Made by a program: the position numbers and the translations under genes. Shown here in pieces: positions 32,698 to 42,283 of a DNA stretch of 64,000 nt. Each line of letters opens with the position of its first letter. Within the stretch, counting starts at the first letter, position 1. This DNA is from an uncultured Actinomycetes bacterium (GTDB taxonomy: Bacteria > Actinomycetota > Acidimicrobiia > Acidimicrobiales > RAAP-2), in contig CAIKNP010000001.1 in NCBI GenBank assembly GCA_903828785.1, forward strand, positions 1-64,000, written 5' to 3'. Below the pieces are notes generated by a model. It was not told the DNA's origin. It saw only the letters and a list, made by a program, of their open reading frames with translations, and did not search any database.

Positions 32698-33096
32698 ATG
32701 ACTTTCGAAATTGAAAAGACCCCCGACCAGTGGCGTGCTGAACTCGACGCCGCCCGCTACGCCGTTTTGCGTGAGGCGGCCACCGAAGCACCCTTTAGCG
32801 GCTCCCTGCTCCACGTCGACGCCGAGGGCAGTTTCACCTGCGGTGGCTGTGGACAGCACCTCTTCACCAGTGAGCAGAAGTTCGACTCGGGTTGCGGCTG
32901 GCCCAGCTTTGATGCTTGCGTACCCGGCAGCATCATCGAACGGGCCGATCACACCTTGTCACGCGCTCGCATCGAGATACTCTGCTCCAAGTGCGGTGGT
33001 CACCTGGGCCACGTCTTTCCCGACGGACCAACGCCCACTGGTTTGCGCTACTGCGTCAACTCCCTCGCCATCGACTTCGCCCAGGACGAGAACTAA
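32698..33096 (+). CDS. msrB: Peptide-methionine (R)-S-oxide reductase
   Basis: A 132-residue MsrB that repairs the R-sulfoxide of oxidised methionine. The zinc site is four cysteines (48, 51 in CGGCG; 96, 99 in CSKCGGHLGHVF). GCGWPSF (65-71) binds substrate, and the catalytic cysteine is Cys119 in RYCVNSLAI. Length and motif order are standard. ATG 32698 is the first start giving a normal N-terminus. Convergent with ftsX; the two stop codons share CTAA at 33093-33096. Confidence 0.95.
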   Translation: MTFEIEKTPDQWRAELDAARYAVLREAATEAPFSGSLLHVDAEGSFTCGGCGQHLFTSEQKFDSGCGWPSFDACVPGSIIERADHTLSRARIEILCSKCGGHLGHVFPDGPTPTGLRYCVNSLAIDFAQDEN

Positions 33097-33947
33097 ACGT
33101 CGAGGAAACGCCGAATCGCGAGGGCCGAGCCCAGCGATCCGATAACCACACCGACGGCGAGCACGACAACGTTCGTCCCCCAGACGGCGCCCGCGGTCAA
33201 TTGAAATTCATTGTGCAGGGGGTACCAAATGTGGAGGGCCGTTACCGCCAGCATGGCGACTCCTGAACCGATGAGGCCCTGAATGAAGCCTTCGGTGATG
33301 TAGGGCACTCGGATGAACCAGTTGGTGGCCCCAACCAGTTTCATGACCGACACTTCGCGACGGCGAGCAAAAATGGCCATGCGAATGGTGTTGAGGATCA
33401 AGACGCCCGCCGAGAGTAGAAGCACGCCGGCGAGAACGAGAAACACGATTTGAATAATGCGAATCGCGTGCTCCATTTGACGAATCTGCTGCTCAGGCGC
33501 GGTGACCTGGTAGACACCCGGTTCGGTAGAGAAGGTGGCCTGGACCGTGGCGGCGTCGGTGGGAACCGTTGGGATGCAACGGAAGGAGGTGGGCATGTCG
33601 GCCACCTTAAGAACGGAGAATTCCGACTCGGGGAGGAGCTGCTTGGCCTCGAGATAGTCAGCTTTTTGCGAGAAGAAGGTGCACGATTTGACGATGGGCA
33701 AACTCGAAAGCTGCGATCGCACACTAGCGATCTCGCCGGCCGACGCCGATGGCTGCATCCACACCGTGACGCGAGTCCCGTTTTGCCATTGTGCCGAGGC
33801 CTGCGCGGCGCTCTGCTTCAACAAGAGGGCCGAGCCAACGAGCGACAAGGACACCGCCACCGTCAATACGGCGGCAATGGTCATCATACGATTGCGCCAC
33901 AAATTGGCGAAAGTCTCTTTAAAGGCGTAGCGCAGGTAGACGATCAT
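33093..33947 (-). CDS. ftsX: Cell division protein FtsX
   Basis: A 284-residue membrane component of the FtsEX complex, which activates peptidoglycan hydrolases during division. It has a cytoplasmic N-terminus with [15 protein letters not shown], a first helix [21 protein letters not shown] (about 22-42), a large extracytoplasmic domain to about 165 that would contact a hydrolase or adaptor, then three more helices ([18 protein letters not shown] and two near the C-terminus). Its ATG overlaps the ftsE stop by four bases. smpB and a peptidase often follow ftsX in actinobacteria but here the gene ends tail-to-tail with msrB. Confidence 0.94.
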   Translation of the reverse strand: MIVYLRYAFKETFANLWRNRMMTIAAVLTVAVSLSLVGSALLLKQSAAQASAQWQNGTRVTVWMQPSASAGEIASVRSQLSSLPIVKSCTFFSQKADYLEAKQLLPESEFSVLKVADMPTSFRCIPTVPTDAATVQATFSTEPGVYQVTAPEQQIRQMEHAIRIIQIVFLVLAGVLLLSAGVLILNTIRMAIFARRREVSVMKLVGATNWFIRVPYITEGFIQGLIGSGVAMLAVTALHIWYPLHNEFQLTAGAVWGTNVVVLAVGVVIGSLGSALAIRRFLDV

Positions 33948-34642
33948 GGGAGCGTCGCCTCATCCAGGCCGTACACGCCGCGCACCTGGTCGCGGACAAT
34001 TTCACCCTTTTCGAGTTCGACCACCCGACGGCGCATGCGGTCCACCATGTTCTTGTCGTGGGTGGCCATAACGACCGTGGTACCGGTGCGGTTGATTCGC
34101 TCCAACAGCGCCATGATTGATTCGGAGTTCGAGGGGTCCAGGTTTCCGGTCGGCTCGTCGGCGAGGAGGATGAGCGGCCTGTTGACGAAGGCTCGAGCGA
34201 CGGCCACGCGCTGTTGCTCACCTCCCGAAAGCTCACCGGGCAGATTCTTGGCCTTTTCACCGAGACCGACGAGTTCGAGAATCTGCGGAACCTGACTATC
34301 CACCGTTGAGCGGGGTCGGCCAATTACTTCGAGGGCGAAGGCCACGTTCTCGAACACCGTCTTATTCGGCAAGAGTCGGAAGTCCTGGAAGACGCAGCCA
34401 ATGTTTCGACGCAAATAGGGAACGCGCCACTTGGGCAGGGCACCAATGTCGCGCCCGGCCTCGAGAATGCGACCCTGGTCGGGTAGTTCTTCACGCAGGA
34501 GAAGTCGTAGGAAGGTGGTCTTACCGGAACCGGATGCGCCGACGAGGAAGACGAACTCACCCTTCTCGATATCGAGGTTCACGTTGGTGAGTGCCGGTGT
34601 GCCATTTTTATAGGTCTTTGAGACGTTTTCGAAACGAATCAC
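33944..34642 (-). CDS. ftsE: Cell division ATP-binding protein FtsE
   Basis: A 232-residue ABC ATPase. Walker [10 protein letters not shown] (35-43), Q-loop in [15 protein letters not shown] (typical of FtsE), signature LSGGEQQR and Walker [15 protein letters not shown] are all clear. It drives FtsX at the septum. The opening [11 protein letters not shown] and the total length match the family. Start ATG 34642, about 119 bases after prfB, leaving room for its own promoter. The stop overlaps the ftsX start (ATGA). Confidence 0.96.
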   Translation of the reverse strand: MIRFENVSKTYKNGTPALTNVNLDIEKGEFVFLVGASGSGKTTFLRLLLREELPDQGRILEAGRDIGALPKWRVPYLRRNIGCVFQDFRLLPNKTVFENVAFALEVIGRPRSTVDSQVPQILELVGLGEKAKNLPGELSGGEQQRVAVARAFVNRPLILLADEPTGNLDPSNSESIMALLERINRTGTTVVMATHDKNMVDRMRRRVVELEKGEIVRDQVRGVYGLDEATLP

Positions 34643-34761
34643 GTCAACACTCCCTTCGGCACGAATTCACCACGCAGCGGTGCGTAGTAGGAACATTCTA
34701 GTTTGCGACCTCCGCGCCGATGCGACGCCAGCCACCCTTACTTACAGGCTTTTTAGACTTC

Positions 34762-35907
34762 TTAACTACCTTGACGCTGACGACGTAATTCCGCTTCCAT
34801 GAAGCTGTCGAGATCGCCATCGAGCACGGCATCGACATTTCCGGTTTCGTGATCGCTGCGGTGGTCCTTGACCAATTGGTACGGTGCTTGCACGTAGGAG
34901 CGGATCTGCGAACCCCAGGCGTTTTCGCCACGATTACCGCTGAGAGCGTCGAGCTCGGCCTGGCGCTCGGCGCGGGCCTTCTCGGCCAGCTTCGCGGCCA
35001 AAATTTGCATGGCTCGAGCGCGGTTCTGATGTTGCGAACGCTCGTTCTGACAGCTCACCACAATGCCGCTCGGAAGGTGTGTGATGCGAATAGCGGAGTC
35101 AGTCTTATTAATGTGCTGACCGCCGGCCCCCGACGCCCGAAAGGTGTCGACGCGAAGGTCCTTTTCTTCAATCTCGATCTCACCGCTGTCGTCATTGAGC
35201 AGAGGGGTGACTTCCAAGCTGGCGAAACTGGTCTGGCGTCGAGCCTGCGAGTCAAAGGGGCTGATGCGCACGAGACGGTGCACGCCGCGCTCGGCCGAGA
35301 GCCAGCCGTAGGCGAAACGACCCTTGACGATAAAGGTTGCCGACAGGAGGCCGGCTTCTTGACCCTCGGTCGCTTCATCGACTTCAATGCCAAATCCTCG
35401 ACGTTCGGCCCAGCGCAGGTACATGCGCAAGAGCATTTCGGTCCAGTCCTGCGCGTCGGTTCCGCCGGCCCCGGCGTGGAGTTCCACGATGGCGTCATTC
35501 GCGTCGTAGGGGCCCGAAAAGAGGCTCTGGGTTTCGAGACTGGCGATGCTCGAACCAATACCGGCGACCGAGTCTTTGAGTTCGTTCAGCAGGGACCAGT
35601 CAACTTCTCCCGCCGACACTCCCTCGCGACCGAATTCGACCAGAACGGCGGCGTCGTCGAGTGCCGCGCGCAAGGCGTCAAAGGCCTCGAGGTCCGCCGA
35701 GAGTCGTCCTAGTTCGGTGGTGACCAGTCGAGCGTTGTCCTGGTCCGACCAGAGGTCGGGGTTGGCGGCGGCCACGCCCAATTCAGCGTGACGGGCCCGT
35801 TGTCCGTCAATCTTTAAGTAACTGCGGGCGGCGTCCCAGCGAGCTTCGAGGTCCGCCAAGGTCGCTTGCGCGTCGCGCAGAGTGAGTTCAGCCTTAGGGT
35901 CGGCCAT
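34762..35907 (-). CDS. prfB: Peptide chain release factor 2
   Basis: A 381-residue class I release factor for UGA/UAA. Stop-recognition tripeptide SPF at 216-218 (in VRISPFDSQ) and catalytic GGQ at 262-264 (ASGAGGQHINKTD) identify RF2 rather than RF1. The frame is continuous from ATG 35907, so the autoregulatory +1 frameshift of E. coli prfB is absent. The start lies inside the last 14 bases of secA, and ATG-GCC-GAC overlaps the secA codons, implying translational coupling. Followed by ftsE-ftsX, a common actinobacterial order. Confidence 0.96.
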   Translation of the reverse strand: MADPKAELTLRDAQATLADLEARWDAARSYLKIDGQRARHAELGVAAANPDLWSDQDNARLVTTELGRLSADLEAFDALRAALDDAAVLVEFGREGVSAGEVDWSLLNELKDSVAGIGSSIASLETQSLFSGPYDANDAIVELHAGAGGTDAQDWTEMLLRMYLRWAERRGFGIEVDEATEGQEAGLLSATFIVKGRFAYGWLSAERGVHRLVRISPFDSQARRQTSFASLEVTPLLNDDSGEIEIEEKDLRVDTFRASGAGGQHINKTDSAIRITHLPSGIVVSCQNERSQHQNRARAMQILAAKLAEKARAERQAELDALSGNRGENAWGSQIRSYVQAPYQLVKDHRSDHETGNVDAVLDGDLDSFMEAELRRQRQGS

Positions 35908-38539
35908 GGCACTGCTTAAACTTCTTGCCCGAGCCGCACCAACAAGGTTCGTTACGACCGAGTTTGGTGTTGGGCCCCGCGGTGGGCACCGGAGCAATCT
36001 CGTTCTCCACATTCTGGGCGTTGGTGACAGCAGCGGCAAAGGGCGAAGCTTCGTCATTGACCGGGGCCGGGGCCAATTCCACGTGCGTCACGAAGCGCAC
36101 GTAGTCTCGGTTTACCAGGTCCAGCATCTGGCTGAAGAGTTGGAACCCTTCCTTCTGCCACGCCGCCAGAGGGTCAATTTGGGCCACCTGACGAAGGTAG
36201 ATGCCCTCCTTGAGGTAGTCCATGTCGGAGAGGTGTTCGCGCCATCGAGTGTCGACCACTTGCAAGATCACGTCACGCTCAAAGGTCTTGGCCGTCTCCA
36301 GGCCCTCGGGGAAGGCGAGGCACTTCGCCTCGTAGACCGCGAGTGCGTCGGCCACTACTGCCCCTACTAATTCGTCACGGTTGCTCAGTCCGGCCAGTGA
36401 CTCCACGCTCAAGGTGGTCGGGAAGTAGGTCAGCAGATCGGTGTGCAGCAGATCGAGGTCGCAGGCCTCCGCAAACTCGCTGGGCAACTGTTCGTCGATG
36501 GCCTCGGTGAGGACGTCTTCGATCATTTCCAGCGTCTCCGCGTGCAAGTCGTCACCTTCGAGAACCTGCTGGCGTCGGGCGTAAATCACCTTGCGCTGTT
36601 CGTTCATGACGTCGTCGTACTTGAGGGTGTCCTTGCGCTGTTCGGCGTTACGCCCCTCCACGGTACCTTGCGCTCGCTCAATGGCCTTGGTCACCATCTT
36701 GGCTTCGATAGGCATGTCTTCGGGCATCGCTCGGTCCATTACCCACGAAACCGCTCCGGTGGAGAATTGCGCCATGAGGTCATCTTCGAGTGACAGGAAG
36801 AATCGACTTTCACCAGGGTCGCCCTGACGTCCGGAACGACCACGTAACTGATTGTCAATGCGGCGCGAATCGTGGCGCTCGGTGCCGAGAACGAAGAGGC
36901 CGCCGAGGGCTCGCACCTCATCACCCTCTTCGACGCAGGCTTGCCGCCACTGCTCGAGGAGGAACGCCACTTTGGCGTCGTACTCGTCGCTGCCGGGCTT
37001 GATAGCTTGCGCGATGGTGTCGCGCACGGCCAATCCCTCGGGGTTACCTCCGAGCAAGATGTCGACGCCTCGTCCAGCCATGTTGGTGGCGACCGTCACG
37101 GCGAACTTACGACCAGCTTGGGCCACAATTTCGGCTTCGCGGAAGTGGTGCTTGGCGTTCAAGACCTCGTGGGGGACGCCCGCTTTCGACAATTCACGCG
37201 AGAGGAGTTCGGACTTGGCGACCGACGCCGTACCCAGCAACATGGGTTGCCCCTTGGCGTTGCGCTCCTTGACCTCTTCGACAATGGCCGCGAACTTACC
37301 GGCTTCCGTCTTGAACACGAGGTCGGCGTGATCGATGCGCTTGGGCTCGCGATGGGTCGGAATGGGCACCACAATGAGCCCGTAGGTGTTACCGAATTCA
37401 CTGGCTTCGGTTTCGGCCGTTCCGGTCATACCCGCCAACTTCGCGTACTGGCGGAAGTAGTTCTGCAGCGTGACCGTCGCCCAGGTGTGATTTTCGTCCT
37501 GAATCTGGACGCGCTCCTTGGCCTCAACCGCCTGGTGCAAACCGTTCGACCATCGCCGCCCCTCGAGAACGCGTCCGGTGAACTCGTCCACGATTTCGAC
37601 GGCGCCGTTACGCACCAGGTATTCCTTGTCGCGGGTGTAGAGCTCCTTCGCCTGCAGGGCGTTCGAGAGTTGGTGAACGTAATTCGTGGCCACGGCGTCG
37701 TAGAGATTCCCCACACCCAGCTGGCGCTCGACTTTGGCGATACCTTCAGGAGTAGGCATGACGGTGCGCTTCTCAAGATCGACGTCGTAGTCCTCTCCCT
37801 TGACCAGCGACCGCGCTATGGAGGCAAATTGGTAGTAGAGCTTGGTCGTGTCGTTGGAGGCTCCCGAAATAATCAGCGGCGTACGAGCCTCGTCAATCAA
37901 GATGGAGTCAACCTCGTCGACGATGGCGTAGTGGTGGCCCCGCTGCACTTGCTGTTCCTTGCTGCGAGCCATGTTGTCGCGCAGGTAGTCAAAGCCAAAC
38001 TCGGTGTTCGTTCCGTAGGTGATATCGCTGTAGTACGCCTCACGCTTGGCGTCGAAATCGTTAAGGTCGGGACCCACCCGGCCCACCGTCAGGCCGAGCC
38101 AACGGTGAACTTGCCCCATCCAGTTCGCGTCGCGAGTGGCCAGATAATCGTTCGTGGTGACGAGGTGCACTCCCTGGCCCGCGAGAGCGTTCAGGTACAC
38201 CGGCAAGGTCGACACCAGGGTCTTTCCCTCACCGGTCTTCATTTCCGCCACCCAGCCGAAGTGCAGGGCCATGCCACCCATCAGCTGAACGTCGTAGTGG
38301 CGTTGGCCCAAAACGCGAGAGGCCGCTTCGCGAACGACCGCGAAGGCCTCAATCATCAGGTCGTCGAGGGTTTCCCCCTCGGCCAAGCGTGCTCGAAACT
38401 CCGCCGTCTTCGCCTGCAGTTCTGCGTCACTGAGCGCGGCCATGGCGTCGGAGAGCTGATTGATGGGTTGGACCAGATTGGCGAGCTCGCGCACGCGCTT
38501 GCCATCACCGGCGCGGAGAATCTTGGAGAACACACTCAT
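35894..38539 (-). CDS. secA: Preprotein translocase ATPase SecA
   Basis: An 881-residue SecA driving post-translational export through SecYEG. Walker A MKTGEGKTLV (100-109), DEVDSILIDEARTPLIISG, the TGTAETEASEF motif, the second nucleotide-fold motifs NMAGRGVDILLGG and QLRGRSGRQGDPGESRF, and the C-terminal zinc tail PCWCGSGKKFKQCH (last 20 residues) are all present. Full length, so the housekeeping SecA1. It heads the minus operon secA - prfB - ftsE - ftsX. About 290 bases separate its start from the plus-strand DUF4236 gene. Confidence 0.97.
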   Translation of the reverse strand: MSVFSKILRAGDGKRVRELANLVQPINQLSDAMAALSDAELQAKTAEFRARLAEGETLDDLMIEAFAVVREAASRVLGQRHYDVQLMGGMALHFGWVAEMKTGEGKTLVSTLPVYLNALAGQGVHLVTTNDYLATRDANWMGQVHRWLGLTVGRVGPDLNDFDAKREAYYSDITYGTNTEFGFDYLRDNMARSKEQQVQRGHHYAIVDEVDSILIDEARTPLIISGASNDTTKLYYQFASIARSLVKGEDYDVDLEKRTVMPTPEGIAKVERQLGVGNLYDAVATNYVHQLSNALQAKELYTRDKEYLVRNGAVEIVDEFTGRVLEGRRWSNGLHQAVEAKERVQIQDENHTWATVTLQNYFRQYAKLAGMTGTAETEASEFGNTYGLIVVPIPTHREPKRIDHADLVFKTEAGKFAAIVEEVKERNAKGQPMLLGTASVAKSELLSRELSKAGVPHEVLNAKHHFREAEIVAQAGRKFAVTVATNMAGRGVDILLGGNPEGLAVRDTIAQAIKPGSDEYDAKVAFLLEQWRQACVEEGDEVRALGGLFVLGTERHDSRRIDNQLRGRSGRQGDPGESRFFLSLEDDLMAQFSTGAVSWVMDRAMPEDMPIEAKMVTKAIERAQGTVEGRNAEQRKDTLKYDDVMNEQRKVIYARRQQVLEGDDLHAETLEMIEDVLTEAIDEQLPSEFAEACDLDLLHTDLLTYFPTTLSVESLAGLSNRDELVGAVVADALAVYEAKCLAFPEGLETAKTFERDVILQVVDTRWREHLSDMDYLKEGIYLRQVAQIDPLAAWQKEGFQLFSQMLDLVNRDYVRFVTHVELAPAPVNDEASPFAAAVTNAQNVENEIAPVPTAGPNTKLGRNEPCWCGSGKKFKQCHGRP

Positions 38540-38832
38540 GACTGTTCAACTCTAGTTGCCGGAGGAAAAACCGAAGTGGGCTGCGAGTGCTGACCTGGTC
38601 TTTGACCCCACACCCGCCTGAAAATAGCTAGCCACTTTGACCAGAAAATCCTCAGGACTTACATCTAAACCGCGCCATGCTCAGTGTTTACACACCTTAC
38701 GTGGGTCGTTTCGCCCGCGACTGGCATCGACTTTCAACCACAGACCACTCGCAGCCCAGTCCCATTCTAGGGACGAGGGGCCTCGGGGTCCAAGAGCGTG
38801 TTACAGCGAGGTGCTAAACCACTTCCGTGGGA

Positions 38833-39006
38833 ATGTACTTTCGTAAAAGCAAAACCTTCGGGCCCCTACGCCTCAATTTTTCAAAAAAAGGCGTGGGCTT
38901 CTCCCTCGGCGTACCCGGCATGCGCATCGGCAAACAGGCGGGACGCAAGGGCGTCTACACGCGCGGTGGCAAAAACGGCGTGTACTTCCGCAAGAAGTTG
39001 GACTAA
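38833..39006 (+). CDS. DUF4236-like 57-residue protein
   Basis: A small, very basic protein: MYFRKSKTFGPLRLNFSKKG, then a GVGFSLGVPGMRIG segment and a C-terminal GVYFRKKLD. The pattern of FRKS followed by a short spacer, RLNFSKxGVGFSLGVPG matches the DUF4236 family, small beta-rich proteins of unknown function found widely in bacteria and phages. Glycine- and lysine-rich, no membrane segment. The ATG at 38833 has only a weak ribosome site. The next gene begins four bases after its stop, so the two almost certainly form an operon. Confidence 0.75.
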   Translation: MYFRKSKTFGPLRLNFSKKGVGFSLGVPGMRIGKQAGRKGVYTRGGKNGVYFRKKLD

Positions 39007-39009
39007 TCA

Positions 39010-39669
39010 GTGGGATTTTTCACTCGCCGGGCCAAGCCGGGCAACACCGCCGCCAGCATGTTGGAGCAAATCACCATCAAGCCCGCCACCATTGCCCCGC
39101 CGGCCGATCACGAGCAGGGCTGGGAGTACCTGTACTTCGCCTCAGAACTGAAGACAAACATTGACGGCTTGGCCCCTGATTACGAGGCCATGCTGGTCAC
39201 GAGCCTCTCACGTAACTCGCCGAAGTCACCGAACCCCTTCGTTGACGTCCGTGACGCTATGACCACCGTCGGCACTACGGTGGGACTGATTGACTACATC
39301 TTCCAGGCCGCCAACCTCGAAAAAGGCTTTGGCAAGCCCGGTGAGCCAGGTGACGAGGCACATCTTTCACTCATGGCGCGTGAAATAGCCGGTATCTACG
39401 CCAATTTGCTGAACGTGGCGATGGACTTAAAATCCACCAATTTGGGATCCTTTCAAAAGGTGGGCAACGACGTCGCCGCCTCGTGTCTGCAGCCGCTTCA
39501 AGAGATTCGCGCTTTTAGTGACACGGTGGGTTCGTCGTTTGAAAAGGTCGTGGCCGAGCTACGCCAGGGTATTGCCCCCAGCGAACCACTGGTTCTCACC
39601 TTGACGCTGACTATGGACGAGGCCGTATCGCAGCGCTTGATGAGCGATTTAGAGCTGCTCAAAAAGTAG
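39010..39669 (+). CDS. Hypothetical protein paired with the DUF4236 gene
   Basis: A 219-residue protein from GTG 39010, four bases after the DUF4236 stop. Not recognised. The N-terminus is basic (FFTRRAKPGN); the rest is mostly helical, with LTLTLTMDEAVSQRLMSDLELLKK-type amphipathic character at the C-terminus and two cysteine-poor central helices. No signal peptide, membrane segment or catalytic motif is visible. The tight coupling suggests a function shared with the DUF4236 protein. Convergent with the glycosyltransferase gene (42-base gap). Confidence 0.65.
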   Translation: MGFFTRRAKPGNTAASMLEQITIKPATIAPPADHEQGWEYLYFASELKTNIDGLAPDYEAMLVTSLSRNSPKSPNPFVDVRDAMTTVGTTVGLIDYIFQAANLEKGFGKPGEPGDEAHLSLMAREIAGIYANLLNVAMDLKSTNLGSFQKVGNDVAASCLQPLQEIRAFSDTVGSSFEKVVAELRQGIAPSEPLVLTLTLTMDEAVSQRLMSDLELLKK

Positions 39670-39711
39670 ACACGGCTTGACCCGCGCTACCTCGGTGCCA
39701 CCCGCAAGGAC

Positions 39712-40548
39712 CTAGGAACGTCCCAGGACCAGTGAGAAGACGAGCCGCAGCCCCAGCACGACCGCGGCGATGGGCACGAGGAGCACTCGCCACCCTTTGG
39801 CGCTGTGCACTTCAAAGCGCAAAGCGCTGCGGTGGTGTGCCCACACCATTGAGCGTGTCGCCCGCTGTCGAGAAACACCCTCAACGTGCGTAACGATCGC
39901 GGAGTCCACTGCTACCACGACGTAGCCCGCTTGGCCCACGTCCCAGCACAGCGCCATATCTTCAGCAAACATGAAATACCGCTCATCAAATCCGCCCACT
40001 TGCTCGAAGACATCGCGGCGAATGAGGAAACAGGCTCCCGACACCCAGTCGACGGAGCCGTCGGCGTGACGGGATCGGTAGCGGCGAGTCGCCGGGTTCG
40101 ACGGCCATAGGGGGGCCAATAGCGCGTGGGCGCCAGCTAGCAACACGGAGGGAAAGACTCGGTGTGACGGGTAGACCGTTCCGTCGGGCCGAAGTATGCG
40201 CGGACCGGCCACGGCGGCCTGCGGTGTTGATTCGAGCACGCGCAGCATCTCCGCAACCGCGCCATCGTGCACGACCACATCGGGGTTCGACACCAGGAGA
40301 AAGGGCGTCGCCTTCGTCGCGGCGGCCCCACGATTGACGCCGCGGCCGTAGCCCAGGTTCATCTGCGGAGTCACGATGGTCACCGCGCGGCCACCCAGCG
40401 CGGGCAGCGTCGATCCCACTTCCCCGTTCTCCACCACCACGAGGTCGGTGACGCCATTAGCCACTAAGGAATCTAGGCAGCCCCCCAAGACCGAGCCGGC
40501 GTGGTAGTCCACCACGACGGCACTCACGAGCGAGCCGAGATCGTTCAC
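39712..40548 (-). CDS. Family 2 glycosyltransferase, rhamnosyltransferase-like (WbbL type)
   Basis: A 278-residue GT2 enzyme with nucleotide-sugar fold: VVVDYHAGSVLGGCLDSL at the start, VVENGEVGS, NLGYGRGVNRGA, the metal-site region LLVSNPDVVV, the acceptor-side VDWVSGACFLIRRDVFEQVGGFDERYFMFAEDM and a hydrophobic C-terminal tail (LLVPIAAVVLGLRLVFSLVL) for membrane association. This is the WbbL/rhamnosyltransferase subgroup. It is coupled to rmlD, which makes dTDP-L-rhamnose (GTGA overlap), so transfer of rhamnose to a lipid-linked GlcNAc or other cell-wall glycan is the best inference. Confidence 0.88.
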   Translation of the reverse strand: MNDLGSLVSAVVVDYHAGSVLGGCLDSLVANGVTDLVVVENGEVGSTLPALGGRAVTIVTPQMNLGYGRGVNRGAAATKATPFLLVSNPDVVVHDGAVAEMLRVLESTPQAAVAGPRILRPDGTVYPSHRVFPSVLLAGAHALLAPLWPSNPATRRYRSRHADGSVDWVSGACFLIRRDVFEQVGGFDERYFMFAEDMALCWDVGQAGYVVVAVDSAIVTHVEGVSRQRATRSMVWAHHRSALRFEVHSAKGWRVLLVPIAAVVLGLRLVFSLVLGRS

Positions 40549-41471
40549 GAGCTTGGGGCGCGCACGCTGCGGTCGCGAAGCAAACGTTGGACGCCTTCGT
40601 GCCAGTGGGGCAAGGGGGCGAATTCATGAGCGAACTTTTCGGTGTTGAGGTCACTGCGTTCGGGACGGTGCGCGAGAGGCGCCGGCGAAAGATCGCTGGT
40701 CGCAATAGGCGTGGCGAAGTCGTCACCGCGGCCCAGACGTCGACCAGCAAAATCAGCGACGTCAAACCACGTAGTGGTTCCCGTATTCGCGACGTGCCAG
40801 ACACCGCCGGGCCGCTGGCGAACCAGGCAAACCAGGGCGCGTGCTAGGTCGGCCGACGCCGTGACGGTGCCGGTTTGGTCATTCACGAAGCGCACCACCT
40901 GCCCATTCAAGGCCCGATCAGCAATCACGTGCATGACGTTCTTGCCGCGAACGCCCATGACCCAGGAAGTTCGCACAATCGTGTCTCGTTCGCGACACAA
41001 CAACTCGCCATCACGCTTCGTCCGACCGTAGACGCTGAGGGGATTGGTGAGGTCGTCTTCGACGTAGCTCGTTCCCTTGTACCCGTCAAAGACGTAGTCG
41101 GTAGAAACGGCAATCAAGTGCGCACCGTAGCGCTCGGCGGCGTCCGACAGGAACCCGGTGGCGGTCGTGTTGACGAGAGCGCACTGCTCGGCGTCGGTCT
41201 CCGCTTTGTCCACCGCCGTGTAGGCGGCCAGATGAACAATCACGTCAGGACGACTATGGCCAATGGCGCGGTCGACCGCGGCCGCGTCTGTGATGTCGAG
41301 ATCGTGATGCGTGAGGCCAATAAGGTCAAACTCGTTCGAGCCAAGCGCTTGACCATCGGGCTGGAACGCGGGGTCACCCCCCAGGGGCGTGTGGCCGGCC
41401 AAAACGTCGAGGAGATCCACCCCCACCTGACCGCCCGCACCGGTCACGAGGATGCGTGGAACTGACCTCAT
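40545..41471 (-). CDS. rmlD: dTDP-4-dehydrorhamnose reductase
   Basis: A 308-residue short-chain reductase doing the last step of dTDP-L-rhamnose synthesis. Rossmann motif VTGAGGQVG (9-17), HLAAYTAVDKAE, STDYVFDG with the catalytic Thr/Ser, and YGRTKRDGE (the YxxxK pair) are visible. Length is about 10 residues longer than usual through a short insertion near residue 35-47. Its start overlaps the birA stop by four bases (ATGA) and its stop overlaps the glycosyltransferase start (GTGA), so birA - rmlD - GT2 is one transcript. Confidence 0.93.
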   Translation of the reverse strand: MRSVPRILVTGAGGQVGVDLLDVLAGHTPLGGDPAFQPDGQALGSNEFDLIGLTHHDLDITDAAAVDRAIGHSRPDVIVHLAAYTAVDKAETDAEQCALVNTTATGFLSDAAERYGAHLIAVSTDYVFDGYKGTSYVEDDLTNPLSVYGRTKRDGELLCRERDTIVRTSWVMGVRGKNVMHVIADRALNGQVVRFVNDQTGTVTASADLARALVCLVRQRPGGVWHVANTGTTTWFDVADFAGRRLGRGDDFATPIATSDLSPAPLAHRPERSDLNTEKFAHEFAPLPHWHEGVQRLLRDRSVRAPSS

Positions 41472-42214
41472 GCGTACTCCCCTGGTCGAACGTGAATCAC
41501 GTCGCCCACACTAAATCGTTGCAGCTCGCCCGCCACGTCAACAATCAGTTCGCCCGCTGCACCGAGGCCACAAGCCCGCCCCCGCAACAGCGCGGTGGGA
41601 GTAGTGATCTGAACCTGCTGGCCGAGAGTAACCAGCGCTTGCTCGTACTCGGCGAGGAGCGTGGCGCACCCGGCCGGGTGTTCGAGCAAAGGACGGCGCT
41701 GGCTGAGAGCAGCCAGGATGAGGTCCAATAAGAACGCGGGCGACGGCGCCGATCCCGTGGCGGCGAGGAGCGTGGTGGCATTACGCAACTCGGGGTCCAC
41801 CGTCGAGCAATTAACCCCGACCCCCACGACGATGGCCACTCCGGCCTCCGTGACCACCGCCTCCGCGAGTATTCCCGCCACCTTGTCGGGGCCAAATAAG
41901 AGGTCATTGGGCCACTTGACGTCGGGCGTCTGCCCGGTGGCTTCGCCGATCGCCGCCCTCACGGCTAGGGCGACCGCCGCTACGGCGATCTGACGTTGAC
42001 CATCAGCGAGGGCCGGACGCAGGAGCACCGAGAAGAGCAAACTGGAACCCGGCGGCGCCTCCCACACCCTACCGAGACGACCACGCCCAGCCGTCTGAAA
42101 GTCGGTCCGCGCGACCAATCCTTCGGACTCACCCGCTCGAGCCCTATCGGCGAGCCAGGTGTTCGTAGAGTCAATAGAGTCAAAGGTTTCGACTCGCCAG
42201 TCGGCTGAAAGCAT
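41468..42214 (-). CDS. birA: Biotin-protein ligase
   Basis: A 248-residue monofunctional biotin-[acetyl-CoA-carboxylase] ligase without the DNA-binding domain of E. coli BirA. The biotinyl-AMP site GRGRLGRVWEAPPGSSL (about 43-60) and KWPNDLLFGPDKVAGIL with the biotin-site lysine are clear; the small C-terminal SH3-like domain closes the protein. It is divergent from the carboxylase gene at 42284, whose BCCP domain is its natural substrate; 69 bases separate the starts. Confidence 0.94.
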   Translation of the reverse strand: MLSADWRVETFDSIDSTNTWLADRARAGESEGLVARTDFQTAGRGRLGRVWEAPPGSSLLFSVLLRPALADGQRQIAVAAVALAVRAAIGEATGQTPDVKWPNDLLFGPDKVAGILAEAVVTEAGVAIVVGVGVNCSTVDPELRNATTLLAATGSAPSPAFLLDLILAALSQRRPLLEHPAGCATLLAEYEQALVTLGQQVQITTPTALLRGRACGLGAAGELIVDVAGELQRFSVGDVIHVRPGEYA

Positions 42215-42283
42215 GAGCCCAGCCTAGACAACTAGGGTTAGATACCGTTAGTACGACGAGGTTCGTAGGTACCGGAGGGTTTC

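Noticed and set aside
34698-34931. Lysine-rich frame ending just after prfB (KVVKKSKKPVSKGGW)
   Set aside because: Overlaps the prfB 3' end out of frame and has no start or ribosome site beyond prfB; basic composition alone is weak evidence, though a frameshifted tail cannot be fully excluded.
34762-35907. Programmed +1 frameshift in prfB
   Set aside because: The reading frame is continuous from the ATG inside the secA 3' end through SPF and GGQ.
36872-38593. 573-codon open frame on the plus strand
   Set aside because: Antisense shadow of secA; GC-rich codon structure keeps the opposite frame open and the translation has no family motifs.
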